Origin: Porphyromonadaceae bacterium
GTDB taxonomy: Bacteria; Bacteroidota; Bacteroidia; Bacteroidales; UBA11471
Length of the DNA: 10,571 nucleotides
Direction: 5' to 3'
Assembly: GCA_021199145.1 (NCBI GenBank)
Contig: JAJQIP010000141.1
Coordinates: 1-10,571 of the forward strand
Within the stretch, counting starts at the first letter, position 1. Every line of letters begins with the position of its first letter. This document shows, one piece after another, positions 1 through 8,611 of this stretch. The notes below the pieces were generated by a model. The model searched no databases and was not told the origin of the DNA. It was given only the letters and a program-made list of their open reading frames with translations. The position numbers and the translations under genes are program-made.

Positions 1-678
1 CCAAAGGGCGGCATCAGCACCCAAGGCATAGAGAGCCCATTTGGTGGCCCGTCCCTTGGTCTCCCAATTGGTATCGAACGACTCTTTGGCCGCATTGGTC
101 GCCAAGGCCGTGCGGACATCTTCCCGAATCTGGGCTACCAGCTCCTCTTCGGTAGCTTTGGGCACTTGGCGCTCCTTGGAGTCATCTTCGTACGAATAGG
201 TTATGAGCGGAGCCTCCCGCCAGTTCCTTACCAGATAGAAGTAGCACAACGCCCGCAGGAAATAGGCCTCGGTCTGGTGCGACCGCATCTCGGCCATCGT
301 ATAGGTGGCGTCCTTCTCCTGGGCTACCGGAGCCTTTTCAAGAACGTCGTTGGCAATATTGATAATCTGATACAACTCATCCCATTTGCACAGCGACTGC
401 GAAGAGTTCATCTGGAACGACTGCAACTTGTTGCCGTTGATGGAATAGACACAGCCGGCCCGTACCTCACCCCAAGGGATGAGGTAGCTTTCGACCATAT
501 CCCGCAAATAGTAGTAACCGGCATTCAGCACGCCGTCGACATCCGCCTTGGTCTCCCAATAGGTTTCACTCGGTTGAGAATCTTCGGGATAAATTTCCAA
601 CCACTCCTTGCACGAAATCGTTGAAAAGAGCAATCCGCCCCCCAACACCGCTAAGATATATTTTTTCATTTTCTTCAT
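1..678 (-). CDS. SusD/RagB-family glycan-binding lipoprotein (N-terminal part, cut by window edge)
   Basis: Only the first 226 codons are present; the frame is open to base 1, and family members are usually about 500-650 residues. SusD-like proteins are surface lipoproteins that bind glycan and form a lid on the SusC transporter. Seen here: a lipoprotein signal peptide with hydrophobic stretch ILAVLGGGLLFSTIS and candidate lipidated Cys23, followed by KEWLE. Residues 136-153 (TEAYFLRALCYFYLVRNW) match the conserved helical TPR segment of the family, and the Trp/Tyr-rich N-terminus (ETYWET, GYYYLRD) is also typical. The start is taken as the first ATG of MKKMKK; the ATG three codons later (667-669) is equally possible. 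The gap to the susC stop is 11 bp with no clear Shine-Dalgarno, so it is probably cotranscribed with susC. The substrate cannot be read from this fragment; pectin is inferred from the nearby lyase. Confidence 0.93.
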   Translation of the reverse strand, partial: MKKMKKYILAVLGGGLLFSTISCKEWLEIYPEDSQPSETYWETKADVDGVLNAGYYYLRDMVESYLIPWGEVRAGCVYSINGNKLQSFQMNSSQSLCKWDELYQIINIANDVLEKAPVAQEKDATYTMAEMRSHQTEAYFLRALCYFYLVRNWREAPLITYSYEDDSKERQVPKATEEELVAQIREDVRTALATNAAKESFDTNWETKGRATKWALYALGADAALW

Positions 679-689
679 AAGTCAACCGG

Positions 690-3600
690 TTAGAAATTGA
701 GGTTAAACCCGAAAGAGAACCGGCGGCTACGTGGGGTTTGGGCCGTATCTTCGGCCAAATCGGTCACATTGCTCGGGAGGGTGACTTCGGGATCTTGTCC
801 CTTATAATTGGTGAAGGTCAGCAGGTCGTATCCCGTCACGAAGAAACTCAGACTGTTAATCTTCATCTTCTTGCAAATGGGCTTCGGAATAGCGTACGAG
901 AGGGAGAGGGTCTTGAGGCGGACAAAAGAACAGTCTTCCACAAAACGATCGGACCCCAAGTAGTTCAACCCGTAGTTGTAGAGGGCACGTGGAATGTCAG
1001 TCACATCCCCTTCGGAACGCCACCGCTTCAGCACCGCCGTACTCTGGTTATCGGTATTGTACATCGCCTCAGCATCCATACGGGCCGAGTTGATAATCTT
1101 CGCCCCGATACGGTAGTGGAGGAAGACAGTGAGGGTCAGCCCTTTCCACTTGATATTGAAACCGCCGCCACCGGTGAGCAACGGGTTGTAGTTGCCCAAA
1201 TAGACGATATCTTTCTCGTCGATTTTTCCGTCGTGGTTCATATCCTCGTATTTGGCATCGCCCGGATAGCAGACATAGGTTCCGTTTTTCATCACAATCG
1301 GCTCTCCGGTAAGGTCGTACATAATGTTTCCTTCCGCATCACGGGCATAGGTATCCTGCGTGTTCTGGTAGACACCCTTGTAACGGAATCCGTATATGGC
1401 ACCCACCGCTACACCCGTCTCCAGGAGTTGAGCGTAACTACCGTTACCCAAGGAGTAAGAACTCTCCGACAGGTTATCGGGCAGGTCGATAATCTTGTTG
1501 ACGTTGCGGTTGATATTAAAGTTGGCCGATACGGTCCAGTCCTTGTTCTTGAATATCTCGTAGTCGAAACGCCACTCCCATCCGATATTGCTCAGCGTAC
1601 CGGAGTTGTAGTAGGCCATCTTGTTGCTCGAGTAACCGACCGAACCCGGTATCTTCACACTCTTCTGCAATAGGTCCTTAGTTATCTTGTGATAATAGTC
1701 AAAAGTGGTGGTCAGCTTGTTGTCCATGAAACCGAGGTCGGCACCGAGGTCATACTCGGTGGAGGTCTCCCACTTCAGGTTGTTGAGCTGCATGGTCGAG
1801 GGAGCGATGGCTGCATTGGTGTTGTAGTCACCGATGGAAGAGAAGGTTCCCACATAGGGGGCAGTTCCCGACGGAGCGTTACCGCTCTGTCCCCAACTGG
1901 CACGCAGCTTCAACTGACTCCACCACTCCAGGTTCTGCATGAACTCCTCGTCCTGTACCTGCCAAGCGGCACCCACAGCGGGGAAGAGTCCCCAACGATG
2001 GGCCTTGCTCAATGAGGAGCGTCCCTCACCGTTCACCGTGACATTCACCGTATAGCGGTCGAACAGGGTGTAATTGACCATTCCCACGGCCGACATGGTA
2101 CGCACTTCGGAGGTTCCCGAACCGAGCGAGGTGATAGACCCACCGGCGATAGGATCGGACATGCCGGCGGCAGCGGCCCCGTAAACAGCCTCGGCCGACT
2201 CGGAACTACGCGACTGCTCGGTACGCCACAAGGCGGTAGCCGTCAGCCCGTTCACTCCGAATTGCTTGCGGAAGATGAACTTGTTCTCCGTGAGGAGGGC
2301 AAGGTTGTTGGAGTAACCGTCGTAACTGTAGTTGGCGTAACTGTTGTCAATCGTCACATCCGTCGCCGATTGCGGCAGGAACTGACGGGTCTTGATGGTC
2401 TTGAACTTCATGGAGACGTATCCCGTCCACTTCAACGACGGGATAATCTGGTAATTGGCTCGGTAGATAATGCGCTCCTCCCGTTGGTTGGTCTTGTTGT
2501 AACTGTCGTTGGCCATGATAATCGGGTGGTAGTTTTTCGAACCGGTGAAAGCACCCTGGAACTCATCACTGTTCTGACGGGTGAAGTAGTTACTGGTCGC
2601 CTCGCCCGTATCCGGATCAATCCAATAGGGACTCTTATTCGGCATCTTCCGGAGCGACTCCTCCCGCACGGTGGTCAGATAGGGTGCATCCTTCTGGGTG
2701 TCGGTATAGGAAAATTCCGAGTAAATATCGAATTTGTTGGAGAAGCGGTAGGTCAAGTTATAGTTGGCCGTGATACGGTCCATATCCGTTCCCACGCTAG
2801 TTCCGCCCTCGTTCATATAGGAGAGGGAGAAACGGTAGGTCGCCTTCTCACCGCCACCCGACATGGAGAAGCTGTCATCATAAATCCAGGCATTCTTGGT
2901 GATTTTCGACAACCAGTCGGTATTCACGTTATATTCGTTGAAATAACGCCACGTCGGCATATAGCTGATTTCGGGGGTATCGAACAGGAGATTGAGGAGC
3001 GATGAGGAGTTCTGCAAACCTTGCGCATTGGCTGTGTTCCAAATGGCATCCTGCATATAGGCCACATATTCGTCGCCGGTCAGCATGGGCATCGACTCCG
3101 GCTCTACCTTCACCGTGAACTTCGAGGAGAAGGTAAAGTTGGTCTTTCCTTTGGCACCCTTCTTCGTGGTGATGAGAAGCACACCGTTGGAAGCCTTCGT
3201 ACCATAGATGGCGGTAGAGGCGGCATCCTTCAACACCTCCACCGACTCGATATCATAGGGGTTGAGGTTTAACATGTCGGCCAAATCTTCGTTGTTGGCG
3301 GTATTGAAATCGAAGTCATCATCGATATCGGTCGAATAGGGCACACCGTTGATGACAATCAACGGGTCGGTGTTGGAGTTCAACGTCGCCGTACCACGGA
3401 TACGGATAGAACTCTTCGAACCGGGGTCACCGCCCGAGAGGATATCCACACCGGCCAGACGACCCTGCAATGCCTCTTCAACAGAGGAGACCGGCAAGGT
3501 CTCTACCACACTCGACATATCGATTTTCTGGGTGGCGGTGGTTGCCTCCCTCGCCGAAATACCCATATCCGACATCTCGGCTTTCTGGGCGGCAATCGTC

Positions 3601-3965
3601 ACCTCGCCCAAATCCTGGGCGGCGTTTTCCATCACCACGGTCATGGTCTTCTGCCCCGTATAGGGTATCCGCTGCGTCTCCATACCGATGAAGGAGAAGA
3701 CGATGGTGGCGGCATCGGCCGGCACTTTCACGGAAAAGGCTCCGTTGGCATCGGTGGCGACTCCCGTCAAGGTACGGTTCTGACTATTCTCGATGGAGAC
3801 ATTGATACCGACAGCCGGCTCATGCTTCCCTTGGTAAATCTCATAGACTTTACCGGAGATATTGCCCGAAGCGGTCTGGGCCGCTACAGAAGCGGGCCAC
3901 AACAGGCCGAGGAGCAAACATCCCCATACGAGGAGTGGAGTGATCTTTATCATCTTGTTTTTCAT
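690..3965 (-). CDS. SusC/RagA-family TonB-linked outer-membrane transporter
   Basis: Imports oligosaccharides through the outer membrane using TonB/ExbBD energy, paired with the SusD-type lipoprotein that follows. The 1091-residue product fits the family's usual length of about 1000-1100. Order of parts: signal peptide ending near ASVAAQ (about residue 30); carboxypeptidase-regulatory-like domain (about 36-113, starting ISGKV); TonB box region and plug (about 120-270) with the SusC signature VEVLKDAASTAIYG (242-255) followed by KASNGV; then a 22-strand-type barrel ending in the aromatic terminus FGFNLNF. An acidic motif DMNHDGKIDEKD near residue 908 is the usual SusC element before a GN-NP segment, not a dockerin. 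An upstream ATG nine codons earlier (3992) is open, but ATG 3965 is preferred: it directly precedes the signal peptide, has GGAG four bases upstream, and overlaps the fasciclin stop codon by 4 bp (ATGA). That overlap suggests translational coupling. Confidence 0.96.
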   Translation of the reverse strand: MKNKMIKITPLLVWGCLLLGLLWPASVAAQTASGNISGKVYEIYQGKHEPAVGINVSIENSQNRTLTGVATDANGAFSVKVPADAATIVFSFIGMETQRIPYTGQKTMTVVMENAAQDLGEVTIAAQKAEMSDMGISAREATTATQKIDMSSVVETLPVSSVEEALQGRLAGVDILSGGDPGSKSSIRIRGTATLNSNTDPLIVINGVPYSTDIDDDFDFNTANNEDLADMLNLNPYDIESVEVLKDAASTAIYGTKASNGVLLITTKKGAKGKTNFTFSSKFTVKVEPESMPMLTGDEYVAYMQDAIWNTANAQGLQNSSSLLNLLFDTPEISYMPTWRYFNEYNVNTDWLSKITKNAWIYDDSFSMSGGGEKATYRFSLSYMNEGGTSVGTDMDRITANYNLTYRFSNKFDIYSEFSYTDTQKDAPYLTTVREESLRKMPNKSPYWIDPDTGEATSNYFTRQNSDEFQGAFTGSKNYHPIIMANDSYNKTNQREERIIYRANYQIIPSLKWTGYVSMKFKTIKTRQFLPQSATDVTIDNSYANYSYDGYSNNLALLTENKFIFRKQFGVNGLTATALWRTEQSRSSESAEAVYGAAAAGMSDPIAGGSITSLGSGTSEVRTMSAVGMVNYTLFDRYTVNVTVNGEGRSSLSKAHRWGLFPAVGAAWQVQDEEFMQNLEWWSQLKLRASWGQSGNAPSGTAPYVGTFSSIGDYNTNAAIAPSTMQLNNLKWETSTEYDLGADLGFMDNKLTTTFDYYHKITKDLLQKSVKIPGSVGYSSNKMAYYNSGTLSNIGWEWRFDYEIFKNKDWTVSANFNINRNVNKIIDLPDNLSESSYSLGNGSYAQLLETGVAVGAIYGFRYKGVYQNTQDTYARDAEGNIMYDLTGEPIVMKNGTYVCYPGDAKYEDMNHDGKIDEKDIVYLGNYNPLLTGGGGFNIKWKGLTLTVFLHYRIGAKIINSARMDAEAMYNTDNQSTAVLKRWRSEGDVTDIPRALYNYGLNYLGSDRFVEDCSFVRLKTLSLSYAIPKPICKKMKINSLSFFVTGYDLLTFTNYKGQDPEVTLPSNVTDLAEDTAQTPRSRRFSFGFNLNF
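3962..3965 (-). other. ATGA start/stop overlap between fasciclin gene and susC
   Basis: On the minus strand the susC start ATG (3965-3963) and the fasciclin stop TGA (3964-3962) share two bases. GGAG four bases before the ATG lies inside the fasciclin coding end. This arrangement usually means termination-reinitiation and keeps the two products at linked levels. Confidence 0.85.
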
Positions 3966-6343
3966 AATACTCCATTTATAAATTGTACACAACCGTCGTC
4001 AAAGACGAAGGGGAAGTAATCGTAGGCACCGTAGACATCGACGGCGCTGTTGGAACTGTTATAACCCGACTCGGCCACTTTCACACTCAGCTTGGTGCCG
4101 TCGTCATACACGTTCACATGGGTGGCCACGGTCGTCAACACGCCGTTGACCACGGTCTCTTCAGCATCCAAGGTAATCAGCCCGCCGGCCGCCTCGGTAT
4201 CCTCACCCCATCCCACATAGGGATAGTTGGAGATGACCGCCGTGCTCATCGGGATGAAATAGGCCTTGAGATAGGTCTGCAAGGCATCCACATCGGTTAC
4301 GGTCGTAGCGGCGAAAAAGTCGTTCGTTGCGGTCTCGGCCGAAGCGGTGGTGGTGATGCCCGGTATTTTCCCATCGACGATGGCCTGTTTCAGCACATCG
4401 GGTAGCGGGACGAACATCAGACAACTCTCCGTCATCAGAGCCACCTCCTGAGATTGCTCGTCAATCATATCGGCCTGTATCAGCAATTGCATAAAGGCAC
4501 TGAACAGATTCGACTCGTCATACCGAAGGGAGTACATCATCGCCACAAACTTGGCGTATACGGCATTGGTAAGACTCCCCTCAAAAAGGATTTTAGAGCG
4601 GTCGGTATCGTAGGCATAGCAGTGTCCGTTGGTCCAACTGGTGCCCCGGAAGGTCAACTCCTCGAAGTTGCAATAGATATCATCTTCGGTCACATCCATA
4701 TAGAGCATTTCGTCGAGGAGATAACTGGTGGTGATTTTCCCGTTCTTCACATACCAATAGAGAGTATTGTCAGGCGAGAGGGTACGAAGCACCGATTTAC
4801 CCGACAGCGGCAGTTCCGACTGGGTGGTCGTAATGCCATCGACCGAAACCACGTGAGCATACACATATTTCTGCTGGTTGGAGGCGGAGATACTCGACCC
4901 GCTCAACTCCAGCCGAGAGTTGGCATCACTGTAGACAATGTCGTTGGCCTCCATCTGGGCGTTGGAGGGATAGAGCACGATATAATCAATCTCATCGGAA
5001 CAGAGGGTCGATTCCAAATCCGATTTGGAGAGCATCTCCAGGAAGTTACTGTACTTCTTGAACTGGTAGGCAGGTCCTGTAACCGAACCGAATTCAACCG
5101 GCGGGGTGAGGACATCGCAACCATAGAAAGTACCGTTGACACACACTTTTCGGTTCTCCTCAGGCACCTCGTCGACATCGAACGAAATGGCGTTTCCGCT
5201 CGTATTCTTAATGGTCCCGTTGGTAATCTCTTCGGGGAAGACAATCGACGAAGCGTAGACGCTGTTCAATAAAATCTTCTGAATGGAAGTGGTAGAGACA
5301 GAGTCCAAATGGGGTGCGTCGGAGGGATAACCGGTCCCCTCCTGTCCCCAATATTCCATATAGAAACTGTCGAAAGCCTCATCGGTCGGTGCGAAGACGC
5401 TGTACGAAACCGAGGCCAAAGCAGAGACCTGCGTATAGTCCGATACCGGCCATTCGCTGGCGATATTGGCCATAGGAGTCTCGTGGTAATGCTGGTACAG
5501 GTCGGTGCCGTTGCCGTAGTTGAGGGTCAGATCGTCGTCCAACTGATAGTAGCTGTACTCATCATAGAGGCTGAGGAAAGTAGTGAAGTTCCCTGCACTC
5601 TCCAACTCGCTGTAAATAGTGTTGAGCGGCTTCAATACCTGGTCAATCAGGTAGAGATACCCCGAAGAGGTAATAATGGCGTACTCATCCACCGAGGCAT
5701 TCGACACGTTGAAGCCATCGTCGCCCGTCCACGAAGAGGAGGGATAGAAATATTCGTAATTGTACCGCGCCTCGATGCCTTTAGTCTGGAACATCCGGTA
5801 AGAGAAGACGGGTAAGAAACGCTCCAGATGGTATACATATCCCTCTGTACCCAAGGTATCGACCACCTCCAGCGTCCAATCGTCCTGCGATTTGGTACGG
5901 AACTTATAATAGAGTCCGGCGTTGACCATCTTCTCCTCTTCGGTCGCCCCGTCTCCCTCGTTCGGACGGAAGTTTATCAACATATCCTTGTCAAAGGAGT
6001 AATAGAGGATATGGAATCCGATGAGTTTCTGAAGCTCGACCGAGTCCATCTCCGAAATGGAGGTGATTCCGTACTCCGATTTCAAATAGGAGGCAAAGAC
6101 CTCATCGTTGGGAGCCATGACCGTCCAAATGCCCTTCCCCTTCAAAATGGGGGCAAAGCCACTCAAATCGACACCCTCCAGGAAAATGGAATAATCTCCC
6201 CTATCCTCCAGCGTTTCATAGATACTCCCCTTCAAATCGTCCGGACGGTCGTAATAAGAGAGATTGTCCAGACAGGAGGTACCCAGAAACAGGGGACAAA
6301 GCGCAACGAGAAGGAAGAATACCTTTTCTACTGTGTTTTTCAT
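3962..6343 (-). CDS. Fasciclin (FAS1) multi-repeat lipoprotein of a SusCD operon
   Basis: A 793-residue protein with a lipoprotein signal peptide (hydrophobic FFLLVALCPLFLG, then TSC with candidate lipidated Cys24), so probably membrane-anchored and, given its partners, surface-exposed. FAS1 domains are about 130-residue folds used for adhesion or carbohydrate contact. The first repeat (about 45-245) is clearest: FLEGVDLSGFAPIL, then WTVMAPNDEVFASYL (73-87) and the second FAS1 box LQKLIGFHILYYSF (104-117). The second (about 250-415) has FTTFLSLYD, YSVFAPTDEAFDSFY (314-328) and IQKILLN. A third (about 428-595, with YSNFLEMLSKSDLES, IVLYPSNAQM) and a fourth (about 596-790, with YAKFVAMMYSLRYDES, CLMFVPLPDVLKQA and YLKAYFIP) are more divergent. 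It is the first gene of the fasciclin-susC-susD unit and overlaps susC by 4 bp. Glycan binding or support of the SusCD complex is inference; no catalytic motif was recognised. The start ATG immediately precedes the signal peptide. Confidence 0.9.
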   Translation of the reverse strand: MKNTVEKVFFLLVALCPLFLGTSCLDNLSYYDRPDDLKGSIYETLEDRGDYSIFLEGVDLSGFAPILKGKGIWTVMAPNDEVFASYLKSEYGITSISEMDSVELQKLIGFHILYYSFDKDMLINFRPNEGDGATEEEKMVNAGLYYKFRTKSQDDWTLEVVDTLGTEGYVYHLERFLPVFSYRMFQTKGIEARYNYEYFYPSSSWTGDDGFNVSNASVDEYAIITSSGYLYLIDQVLKPLNTIYSELESAGNFTTFLSLYDEYSYYQLDDDLTLNYGNGTDLYQHYHETPMANIASEWPVSDYTQVSALASVSYSVFAPTDEAFDSFYMEYWGQEGTGYPSDAPHLDSVSTTSIQKILLNSVYASSIVFPEEITNGTIKNTSGNAISFDVDEVPEENRKVCVNGTFYGCDVLTPPVEFGSVTGPAYQFKKYSNFLEMLSKSDLESTLCSDEIDYIVLYPSNAQMEANDIVYSDANSRLELSGSSISASNQQKYVYAHVVSVDGITTTQSELPLSGKSVLRTLSPDNTLYWYVKNGKITTSYLLDEMLYMDVTEDDIYCNFEELTFRGTSWTNGHCYAYDTDRSKILFEGSLTNAVYAKFVAMMYSLRYDESNLFSAFMQLLIQADMIDEQSQEVALMTESCLMFVPLPDVLKQAIVDGKIPGITTTASAETATNDFFAATTVTDVDALQTYLKAYFIPMSTAVISNYPYVGWGEDTEAAGGLITLDAEETVVNGVLTTVATHVNVYDDGTKLSVKVAESGYNSSNSAVDVYGAYDYFPFVFDDGCVQFINGVL

Positions 6344-6387
6344 AGATTTCCGGTTACGTATTACACTGTTATTATTTGGTAAAAATA

Positions 6388-6417
6388 CAAAATTTTCCTA
6401 TAAAAAATTTTTACAGG
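6388..6417 (-). promoter_or_regulatory. Possible promoter/operator for the fasciclin-susC-susD operon
   Basis: In the 130 bp gap between the lyase and fasciclin genes the minus strand reads AAATTTTG (6395-6388), one mismatch from the -7 box. Directly upstream lies a 21-bp palindrome (6397-6417; arms CCTATAAAAA and TTTTTACAGG with one mismatch around a single A). There is no TTTG at the right distance. The gap is very AT-rich, so chance is a real alternative, and the operon may also be read from the lyase promoter. No convincing terminator follows the lyase gene. Confidence 0.3.
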
Positions 6418-6473
6418 GCTAAATATTTGTTTTTTTCTTATTTTTTCATCGCTCAACTTTCCGAGAAGAAAAC

Positions 6474-8567
6474 TCAAGGAACAATCACTTTCTCCCCGTC
6501 GATAAGATAGAGACCCCGTGGCAGGGAAGAAGTTGCCTCGGTATAGGGAACCGAGCCCCGAACCAACACGCCCGTCATCGTATAGACGTTGACAAGACGA
6601 TGGAGATCTTTCACAGGTGACGACACCTCAAACGTTCCACTCGACAGGCTCTCTACCGACAGGGTGATAATCGCCCCGATTTGGTTTCCGGTGATACGGA
6701 AAGGCAGTGTGCCCGTCACCGGCGTGTCAAACGTGTAGGTATAGGTGGCCGTCACGCTTTCGGTACGGAGCGGAAAAGTGCAGTCGGAAGAGCACTCCTC
6801 TCCGTTCAGCTTCCCCACATAGGCCAACGTACCACTATCGACATTGGTATACCCTTCAATGGTAAAGGCAGTCACCGCCTTCCCGTCGGGGATATTGATG
6901 GTAAAATCAACATTCCGAGAAAATTTGATATTGTTACCCGTTCCTGTAGCATATCCCTTGCCCGAAGCAATGGTATAGCCGTTGGAGAACTCCCACTCCG
7001 TTGAGGTCTCCCCCGTATAAGTCTTGGCGGAAAAGGTCACTTCAGTCGCCTCCTCCATTTCGGTGGCAGAGTCTTTGATGGTACCTAACAACTCCCCATC
7101 AGAGGTACAGGCCGTCATAATACTCGACACAAGACTGTTCAGATAGACTTCGAGCATGGTATAGCCGCTCCCCTCATCGATGGTGTTCCGGTCGGAAGCG
7201 TCGTAGGGGTCGAGGTCCCACGCCCGTTCGAACGAATCGGGCATCCCGTCACCGTCGCTGTCGGTCGGTGGGGTGGTTGACTTCAATTCGGGCCAGGCGG
7301 TGGTACCATCACCGTAGTCACAATCCTCTTGCGAATCGATAATGCCGGGATAACTGGTCGAGGTACCGGAAAAGGTGGCCGTTCCAGTACGCGTATCAGC
7401 TACCATAATGGAGTCGAGCCTATCGCGCGAGAGGCAGGCACCGGCATAATCGAGCACCTTCTCATAAGCCACTTCGGCCGTATGGGTGGTGACCGCATAG
7501 AAGTCGATGGGAGCATCGAGCTTCATGGTGTCTTTCGTCTCAGAGGTAAAGGTGTTGTCGTTGTCGGACGAACTGATTTGGGCGTAAATCCCTTTTGTCC
7601 AGTTGTCGGCCGTCACTTCGTCGTTGCCGTACATGACATTCCCCTCGACATAGAATTTGCCCCATTGGTGCAAGGTGGGGGCATAGTCCGGATAGGTCTC
7701 TATATAGGAGTTTGTGCGAACACCGATAGAGGCGATACGGTAGGCAACCGAGCCGCCCTTCTTCGTCGTGGCAGGCCCCGGCTTATAGTAGTTGTTGTAG
7801 ATATTCACATTCATGGCCTCGCCCCCGTAGCAACCGTTCCCAGCCCAATTGTAAATCACGTTGTTTCGCAAATCGAGACGTTCGTCGCTTTGAGTGGTAT
7901 AACGCGGACCCAGACGGGGGGTACGGCTTTCGTGGTGACAGAGCAGATTGTGGTGGTAGGTGGTACCCGAACCGCCCCAATTGCCACCGTAACCGTGTGC
8001 GCCTTTGCTGTGGCCCGATTCCCGAAGGCTTTGGGAAATGATACACCACTGTACTGTGGCGTTCTCGTTCCCGTAGACCGAGCAACATTCGTCGATACTC
8101 CAACTGATAGAGCAGTGATCGACCATAATATCGGAACGGTCCATGCCTCCCAGACCGTCTCCCTCGTGATAGGCGACATTCTCATTCCCCAAACGGAAAC
8201 GGAGAAAACGGATAATGACATTGTTGGCACTGATGGTAAAGGGATAACCGGCGATGCAGATGCCGTCGCCCGGAGCCGATTGTCCGGCGATAGTGACATT
8301 CCCGTTGGAGATACCCAGGGCTGACTCCAGGAAGATGGTTCCGGAGACGTCGAAGACGATGGTGCGGGCACCCGATTGGTTGACCGCCCAGCGGAAAGTT
8401 CCCTCCGAACCGTCATCCTCCAACGAAGTGACATGATATACGGCACCACCCCGACCTCCGGTGACATATCGGCCGAATCCTTCAGCCCCCGGGAAGGCGG
8501 GCAAATCTTCGGCTTTTGCCATCATAGCGACGGCGCAAAAAAGGAGTATGAGATAGATGTTTTTCAT
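6474..8567 (-). CDS. Secreted family PL1 pectate lyase with C-terminal add-on domains
   Basis: Pectate lyases cleave alpha-1,4-galacturonan by Ca-dependent beta-elimination. The 697-residue product starts with a signal peptide cleaved probably after AKA (about residue 19), with no lipobox. The right-handed beta-helix domain covers about 22-430: AFPGAEGFGRYVTGGRGG (24-41), VTIAGQSAPG (91-100), VDHCSISWSIDECCSVYG (149-166), HSKGAHGYGGNWGG (186-199) and HHESRTPRLGPR (211-222). Arg215 and Arg218 lie where PL1 enzymes have the conserved R-x-P catalytic region. A linker then holds a calcium-loop-like DSDGDGMPDSFE (436-447), followed by an unrecognised Ser/Thr-rich beta domain (about 505-640) and a C-terminal segment (about 655-697, VNVYTMTGVLVR to LPRGLYLIDGEKVIV) resembling a short Por/T9SS sorting tail. 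The core alone matches shorter PL1 enzymes of gut Bacteroidales. The subfamily and the pectate versus pectin preference are not settled by sequence reading. Confidence 0.95.
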   Translation of the reverse strand: MKNIYLILLFCAVAMMAKAEDLPAFPGAEGFGRYVTGGRGGAVYHVTSLEDDGSEGTFRWAVNQSGARTIVFDVSGTIFLESALGISNGNVTIAGQSAPGDGICIAGYPFTISANNVIIRFLRFRLGNENVAYHEGDGLGGMDRSDIMVDHCSISWSIDECCSVYGNENATVQWCIISQSLRESGHSKGAHGYGGNWGGSGTTYHHNLLCHHESRTPRLGPRYTTQSDERLDLRNNVIYNWAGNGCYGGEAMNVNIYNNYYKPGPATTKKGGSVAYRIASIGVRTNSYIETYPDYAPTLHQWGKFYVEGNVMYGNDEVTADNWTKGIYAQISSSDNDNTFTSETKDTMKLDAPIDFYAVTTHTAEVAYEKVLDYAGACLSRDRLDSIMVADTRTGTATFSGTSTSYPGIIDSQEDCDYGDGTTAWPELKSTTPPTDSDGDGMPDSFERAWDLDPYDASDRNTIDEGSGYTMLEVYLNSLVSSIMTACTSDGELLGTIKDSATEMEEATEVTFSAKTYTGETSTEWEFSNGYTIASGKGYATGTGNNIKFSRNVDFTINIPDGKAVTAFTIEGYTNVDSGTLAYVGKLNGEECSSDCTFPLRTESVTATYTYTFDTPVTGTLPFRITGNQIGAIITLSVESLSSGTFEVSSPVKDLHRLVNVYTMTGVLVRGSVPYTEATSSLPRGLYLIDGEKVIVP

Positions 8568-8589
8568 AGTATTCTTTTTTATAGCGGTA

Positions 8590-8597
8590 CAAATATC
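8590..8597 (-). promoter_or_regulatory. Possible proximal -7 box for pectate lyase
   Basis: The minus strand reads GATATTTG, one mismatch from TAnnTTTG, 22 bases before the lyase ATG. No TTTG lies at the proper distance; instead the ACTTTTC half-site of the palindrome occupies that place. A weak -33 box under a regulator site would suit an activator-dependent promoter. Confidence 0.35.
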
Positions 8598-8611
8598 CGA
8601 CTATTCCCCCA

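Noticed and set aside
1209..1244. Dockerin or EF-hand in SusC (DMNHDGKIDEKD)
   Set aside because: SusC proteins commonly carry this motif just before a GN-NP segment in the barrel; a single loop does not make a dockerin.
738..1673. 311-codon plus-strand open frame inside susC
   Set aside because: It is antisense to a clear SusC gene; its product has no signal peptide or recognisable motif and reflects the codon bias of the opposite strand.
3966..3992. Longer SusC start nine codons upstream
   Set aside because: It would put polar residues before a normal signal peptide; the ATG at 3965 has GGAG at proper distance and forms the ATGA overlap.
7329..8324. 331-codon plus-strand open frame inside the pectate lyase gene
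   Set aside because: It lies fully antisense to strongly conserved PL1 sequence and its translation is a low-complexity Gly/Val/Ile mix with no family resemblance.
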